DNA of 64,000 nucleotides from the NCBI RefSeq assembly GCF_029633865.1, contig NC_079215.1, forward strand, positions 55,145,457 through 55,209,456. Reading direction: 5' to 3'. The position numbers and the translations under genes were made by a program. The number at the start of each line of letters is the position of its first letter. The stretch's first letter is position 1. Positions 13,324 through 64,000 of the stretch are shown here, in pieces. Under the pieces are notes generated by a model. The model searched no databases and was not told the origin of the DNA. It worked only from the letters and a program-made list of their open reading frames with translations. Source of the stretch: Lampris incognitus (taxonomy: Eukaryota; Chordata; Actinopteri; Lampriformes; Lampridae).

Positions 13324-13756
13324 GTAAGTTTACTACACTTTACATCCCCACTGAGCGAAGCAGTAATCTAGAAACAGTACAGGTCATGGCTTTGTGTGAA
13401 GTCCGAAGTGGCTAAGGAGACGCGGGAGCGAGGGGGGTTTTGGACCACAGCACGCAGCTGTCTGAGGTTTGAACAGCCTGCACTGATTTTAGAAAGTTAA
13501 TGGTTTCTAAAATCAAGTCTAGAAACGTGCAGCAGAACTAATGAGCCGTTCGCTACAGCAAAATAGCCGGTGAAATAAATAGACAAACGTAGGCATGACA
13601 TCAGGAAACTATGCGTTTCTCATGTGTGACATATCAGACTATGTGTTTTTGACATATAATCATGGGAAATTCTGTTATTTTGTTCTGCAAAATCTGGAGA
13701 TAGACTCCGACGCCAACTTTACGTGAAACACACACCTGAGAATATTCTCCTGCACT

Positions 13757-14096
13757 TGTGCCACGGTGGCGCAGTGGTTAGCGCAATCACCTCACAGCGA
13801 GAAGGTCCTGGGTTCGAGCCCCGGGGTAGTCCAACCTTGGGCGTCGTCCCGGGTCGTCCTGTGTGTGGAGTTTGCATGTTCTCCCCGTGTCTGTGTGGGT
13901 TTCCTCCGGGGGCTCCGGTTTCCTCCCACAGTCCAAAGACATGTAGGTCAGGTGGATCTGCCGCCCCTGTGTGATGGCCTGGCCGCCTGTCCAGGGTGTC
14001 TCCCCTCCTGCCGCCTAATGACGGTGCTGGGATAGGCTCCAGCATCCCCGCCACCCTGAGGGCAGGATAAGCGGTTTGGAAAATGGATGGATGGAT
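13757..14096 (+). repeat. SINE family C, full copy
   Basis: It has a tRNA-like head (GGTGGCGCAGTGGTTAGCGC, B box GGGTTCGAGCCCC), a body and an ATGGATGGAT tail. It sits exactly between the two duplicated units. Confidence 0.88.
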
Positions 14097-14390
14097 TTGA
14101 GATAAAAGCTCTACTTGGGTTAATGCACACTATTTCCTACATCTCAGGAACACAGATTAGCAGCATCTCACAGCGTTGTTTTCTTACACAACTCTGCAGA
14201 AAAGTAAAGAGGCCAGCAAATGATTCACACCTTAAAGGAACTGTTGCAATATAAAGAACAGGCTTCTGAACTTTGCCACTTCTCCATATTCTAAAATAAG
14301 TCGCCGGAATTTCCTCAGATATATACAAACGGTCAAGTTAGAAACACTTGCGTTATTCCCACTATTTGTGTGTTACTGCCCAACTTCGAG

Positions 14391-15505
14391 CTCTCTCTCT
14401 CTCTCACTCAGTCACCCACTCTCTCAGTCAGTCAGTCTCTTAGTCAGTCACTCTCTCTCTTAGTCAGTCAGTCAGTCAGTCACTCTCTCTCTCTCTCACT
14501 CAGTCACCCACTCTCTCAGTCAGTCAGTCTCTTAGTCAGTCACTCTCTCTCTTAGTCAGTCAGTCAGTCAGTCACTCTCTCTCTCTCTTACTCAGTCACC
14601 CACTCTCTCAGTCAGTCAGTCTCTTAGTCAGTCACTCTCTCTCTTAGTCAGTCAGTCAGTCAGTCAGTCACTCACTCTGTCACCCACTCTCTCTCACTCA
14701 CTCTCTCAGTCAGTCACTCTCTCTCTCTCTCACTCAGTCACCCACTCTCTCAGTCAGTCAGTCTCTTAGTCAGTCACTCTCTCTCTTAGTCAGTCAGTCA
14801 GTCAGTCACTCACTCTGTCACCCACTCTCTCTCACTCACTCTCTCAGTCAGTCACTCTCTCTCTCTCTCACTCAGTCACCCACTCTCTCAGTCAGTCAGT
14901 CAGTCACTCTCTCACTCACTCACTCTCAGTCAGTCAGTCACTCGCTCTCTCACTCAGTCAGTCACTCACTCTGTCACCCACTCTCTCTCACTCACTGTCA
15001 GTCAGTCACTCAGTCACTCACTCTGTCACCCACTCTCTCTCACTCACTGTCAGTCAGTCACTCAGTCACTCACTCTGTCACCCACTCTCTCTCACTCACT
15101 CTCAGTCAGTCAGTCAGTCAGTCAGTCAGTCAGTCAGTCAGTCAGTCAGTCAGTCACTCACTCTGTCACCCACTCTCTCTCACTCACTCTCAGTCAGTCA
15201 GTCACTCGCTCTCTCACTCACTCTCTCAGTCAGTCACTCTCTCTCTCTCTCACTCAGTCACCCACTCTCTCAGTCAGTCAGTCACTCACTCTCAGTCAGT
15301 CAGTCACTCGCTCTCTCACTCAGTCAGTCACTCACTCTGTCACCCACTCTCTCTCACTCACTGTCAGTCAGTCACTCAGTCACTCACTCTGTCACCCACT
15401 CTCTCTCACTCACTCTCAGTCAGTCAGTCACTCACTCTGTCACCCACTCTCTCTCACTCACTCTCAGTCAGTCAGTCACTCTCTCAGTCAGTCAGTCCAC
15501 AGACA
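14391..15505 (+). repeat. Compound CAGT/TC minisatellite
   Basis: Higher-order blocks of (TC)n, CAGTCACCC and (AGTC)n recur every roughly 60-100 bp. It is related to the tract at 11731 but much richer in CAGT. Confidence 0.93.
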
Positions 15506-15511
15506 ATCCCT

Positions 15512-15921
15512 TTGACTTCATGGCTTGGTTTCTGCTCTGACATGCACTGCCAACAGTGGGACCTTATATAGACACTTGTGTGCCTTTCCAAATCATGTCC
15601 AATCAATTGAATTTACTACAGGTGGACTCCAATCAAGATGTAGAAACATCTCAAGGATGATCAGTGGAAACAGGATGAACCTGAGCTCAATTTTGAGTAC
15701 CATAGCAAAGGGTGTGAATACTTATGTACATGCAATATTTCAGTTATTTATTTTTAATAAATTTGCAAAAATTTCTACAAAACCTTTTTCGCTTTGCCAT
15801 TATGGGGTATTGTGTGTAGATTGATGAGAAAAAAAAGGAATTTAATCCATTTTGGAATAAGGCTGTAACACAGCAAAATGTGGGGAAAGTGAAGGGGCGT
15901 GAATGCTTTCCAGATGCACCG
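15512..15921 (+). mobile_element. Tc1-like transposon end fragment
   Basis: It contains GACATGCACTGCCAAC, GGACCTTATATAGACAC and ATTTAATCCATTTTGGAATA, phrases found at the end of a common fish Tc1 family. No transposase frame is present. Confidence 0.65.
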
Positions 15922-15949
15922 TTATGTGCATCTAGAAATGATTACCTCA

Positions 15950-16195
15950 TTGTGGCGATACACATTTGAGGGCAGATTCACCAGGGGGCTGCTGCTCCTT
16001 TAAGTCAGACAATTTAGAGTGCTGACGTAGGCGCTGCTCGGGGTTTCACGGGAGCAATGTTTTGCAGCAGCCTAGCCGTTAGCTGGCTGCTGCCACGAGG
16101 GATTGCGCCGTATCGGGGTGTTTTTACGTGTGGCGAGTAAACAGAATGGACTCGACTCAAATCTCTCTCCGCCTCCTCATTCCTGCACTCCCACG
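15950..16195. repeat. LTR-like insertion, unclassified
   Basis: TGTGGCGATACACATTTGAG onwards resembles a fish Gypsy LTR and is absent from the duplicate unit. The boundaries and target duplication are not clear. Confidence 0.3.
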
Positions 16196-16446
16196 TAATC
16201 CTTTTTCCTCCCGGAGAAATAAAGGGGCGGAGGGATTAACTGAGGTGTCTATTTCTTGTAACTGAACTACTATGTATAAAAAAAAATGCAAAAAGGAGGA
16301 GCTGAAGAGACTCACTAGAAGTGATTTGAAGCAGCAAAAAAAAAAGTCTTGTGTTTAGCAAACGCCCTTCAAGAAGTATTACACAGGAAGTAGAACACAT
16401 GCTCATATCTCTCAGAAACCCACTATTTCCTCCAGCATTGACAGCG

Positions 16447-61973
<45,527 letters not shown>

Positions 61974-62715
61974 GTATGACCAGTAGCTGAGTAAAACCAG
62001 TCAGATATATATCCATCAGTATTTGTCTTTCATTTCAGCTGTCAGTCTGAGGATGTAATAGACATTAATTCTAAGATGTGGAAAAAAAATCATATTTACA
62101 TTATCACTCTTAACAAAAGGTGCAGAATTTTGCAATAGAGTGATACAAGTCATGTTCGAATCTGTGTTGCCTTTCATCCATTTATTAGCCATATATCGGA
62201 ATGGCCTTTGGCACAGCAACTTAAAAATATCATCAGCTGATAAATCATAAAGTAGCTTTCTACTATACTGGATCATGTGCAACTGGAATCTTCCTGAAAC
62301 AGTATCAATTTTGTGCAGTCATTAAGTACAAAACAGTTGAAGTTACTCTGTAACGTATAACTCTTACTCTCTGTAAGAGCGTTGTTAGAACTTCAGTTCA
62401 CAGAATTGCAGCATTGCAACATCTTTAGAATGATCACAGCTTTAAAACACTAGATGCAACATGACATCATAGATCATGGGATAACTGCCTGCCATCTTAT
62501 CTGAGTATTGGTAACCGGTTGTTTACTAAGGGCAGGGATTATCATGGTGGCCCAGAAGTGAAAAACACCAACATTGAGAAAAGACAGATTTATTGTTACC
62601 ATATGGATCATTTAGAGTGACAAAAAGTGAGTGGAGGTGCTGTGGGGCCAGCTATGGAGTAGGATGTGTATCGTTTAATGCTGCAGAACAAACAATCAAA
62701 TATCGAACTCAAAGG

Positions 62716-63150
62716 CACTCCCCCCCCTTTTTCTCCCCAATTGTATCCGGCCAATTACCCCACTCTTCCAAGACGTCCCGGTCGCTGCTCCACCTCCTCT
62801 GCAGATCCGGGGAGGGCTGCAGACTACCACATGCCTCCTCCGATACATGTGGAGTCGCCAGCCGCTTCGTTTCACCTGACAGTGAGGAGTTTTGCTAGGG
62901 GAACGTAGCGCGCGGGAGGATCACGCTATTCCCCTCAGTTCCTCATCCCCCCTGAACAGGCGCCCCGACCAACCAGAGGGGGCGCTAGTGCAGCAGCCAG
63001 CACACATACCCACATCCAGCTTCCCATCCAAAGACACGGCCAATTGTGTCTGTAGGGATGCCCAACCAAGCCGGCCGTAACATGGGGATTCGAACCGCCG
63101 ATCCCCGTGTTGGTAGACAACGCAATAGACCGCTATGCTACCCAAAAGCC
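62716..63150 (-). repeat. SINE family B, full copy
   Basis: The reverse complement of the copy at 55340, from TTTTTCTCCCCAATTGTATC to the head near 63145. A short further head fragment is at 63292-63345. Confidence 0.87.
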
Positions 63151-63867
63151 CAGGTGGTCAATTCATAAATGGTACTGCAATATGATCTTGTGCTTAAAGT
63201 AAAAATAATATTGTAAAGATTGTAAAGTAAAGATTGTAAAGGGATTGAGGAAATGATCCTGGAATTCAACCATTTCTGCGATCATTTCTGCGATCCCTGT
63301 GTTGGTAGGCAACGGAATAGACTGCCATGCCACCCGGATGTCCCAAACATTATAGTTTTTAGTGTTTGCTAAGGAATACAGAGGTCAGCCAGATGTTAGG
63401 AACTTTACAACACATATTGCACAACCTTACCAACCAACCACCCAGTCTACCCGAGATGTCACGCACACATTCCCCACTTATAGCTAAAACAAAATTAGCC
63501 ACTTTGATTAATTGTATTTACATTGGGTGTAGTCATCTTACACCCTGCCTTTGCATGACTTCCCTTTCTGTATAGCAAATCAAAGGTAATCCATGTCCTA
63601 ATCAGGTAAAGTGGTTCATATTTAGTTAGCCTGACCCGGAGACGGGACTAGAACTTCTGTAATTCAGGTCCCTTCAAAGTTCTCTTCAAATCTAGTGTGG
63701 GCACATGATGGCATGACAAGCAAATGAAGACTTCACTATTTAAATCACATTTTCATTTTTTTTTTTTGACATATTTCTGTTAGTGTACATTATTGTGTTT
63801 ATTTGTTGCTGATTCTGACATAGGCCGCTAATGCCATAATCCATTTAGGACATCTACATAAGGGTAT

Positions 63868-64000
63868 CCGGGTGGCGTGGCGGTGTAGTCTGTTGCCTAC
63901 CAACACGGGAATCAGCGGTTCAAATCCCCGTGTTACCTCCGGCTTGGTCGGTCGTCCCTACAGACACAATTGGCCGTGCCTGTGGGTGGGAAGCCGGATG
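63868..64000 (+). repeat. SINE family B, cut by the window end
   Basis: Head GGGTGGCGTGGCGGTGTAG, B box GGTTCAAATCCCC, then the first half of the body. Confidence 0.85.

Larger units (their letters stand above)
11434..13593 (+). repeat. Tandem duplication unit 1 (integrin promoter/exon 1 region)
   Basis: It starts TTTGAGATAAAGCTCTACTT and matches unit 2 (14096-16738) over its unique left flank (11434-11730), the simple-repeat block, the exon 1 neighbourhood and the start of intron 1. Unit 2 differs mainly by a Tc1 end and other sequence inserted at 15512-16195. Confidence 0.85.

Noticed and set aside
14391-15505. Regular repeats that could suggest a CRISPR-like array
   Set aside because: Units are short tetranucleotide and dinucleotide runs with no unique spacers; vertebrate minisatellite.
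63868-63935. tRNA genes at SINE heads (also 13757, 45062, 55340, 57238, 60055)
   Set aside because: Only boxes A and B are tRNA-like; no acceptor-stem pairing, and each is followed by a SINE body.
62000-64000. Further integrin exons
   Set aside because: No frame here matches calf or transmembrane domains; the stretch is SINEs and AT-rich sequence.

Overview
The window is nuclear DNA from a ray-finned (teleost) fish. It has spliced vertebrate genes with GT-AG introns. The introns are filled with transposon types typical of teleosts: Tc1/mariner, hAT, THAP/YqaJ-carrying DNA transposons, Gypsy and Copia LTR elements, RTE- and L1-like LINE pieces, tRNA- and 5S-derived SINEs, and long microsatellites. 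The species cannot be named from the sequence.

Three host genes are supported. (1) About 878-2238, minus strand: the first four coding exons of a myosin phosphatase targeting subunit (PPP1R12 family, most like PPP1R12C), with the PP1-docking KVRF motif and the first ankyrin repeats. The rest lies off the left edge. (2) 4022-6621, plus strand: a complete four-exon quinolinate phosphoribosyltransferase gene (qprt, about 301 aa). (3) 16447-61973, plus strand, continuing off the right edge: 18 exons of a leukocyte integrin alpha chain with an inserted I/vWA domain (CD11 type, most like ITGAL). The exon phases join without a break over 760 codons. A second copy of its first coding exon lies at 13275-13323, inside a tandem duplication of the promoter/exon 1 region.

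Layout: 1-2.3 kb ppp1r12; 2.3-4.0 kb intergenic; 4.0-6.6 kb qprt, with a LINE piece in intron 1 and a SINE in intron 2; 6.6-11.4 kb repeats, a stray qprt exon 4 fragment and a THAP/YqaJ DNA transposon; 11.4-16.7 kb the two duplicated units; 17.9-19.4 kb integrin exons 2-5; 19.4-43.4 kb one 24 kb intron made almost wholly of mobile elements (hAT MITEs, a Tc1 element, a Gypsy element inside a second YqaJ transposon, an uninterrupted Tc1 element, two hAT elements, a Copia fragment, a 0.9 kb microsatellite, a miniature LTR element, and L1/RTE pieces); 43.4-46.9 kb exons 6-10 (I domain); 47-54 kb LINE, 5S-SINE and Copia; 54.5-62 kb exons 11-18; 62-64 kb SINEs.

The host genes share no pathway. qprt belongs to de novo NAD synthesis, the integrin to leukocyte adhesion, and ppp1r12 to actomyosin control. 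In human, QPRT and ITGAL both lie in 16p11.2, so the qprt-integrin pairing is probably old synteny.

Most unusual signals: a 373 bp miniature LTR element whose 135 bp terminal repeats contain tRNA-like Pol III A and B boxes, with a related solo copy elsewhere; the duplicated integrin first exon; a qprt exon fragment lying against a YqaJ transposon; and a THAP-remnant MITE whose terminal inverted repeats are exposed by a SINE it interrupts.
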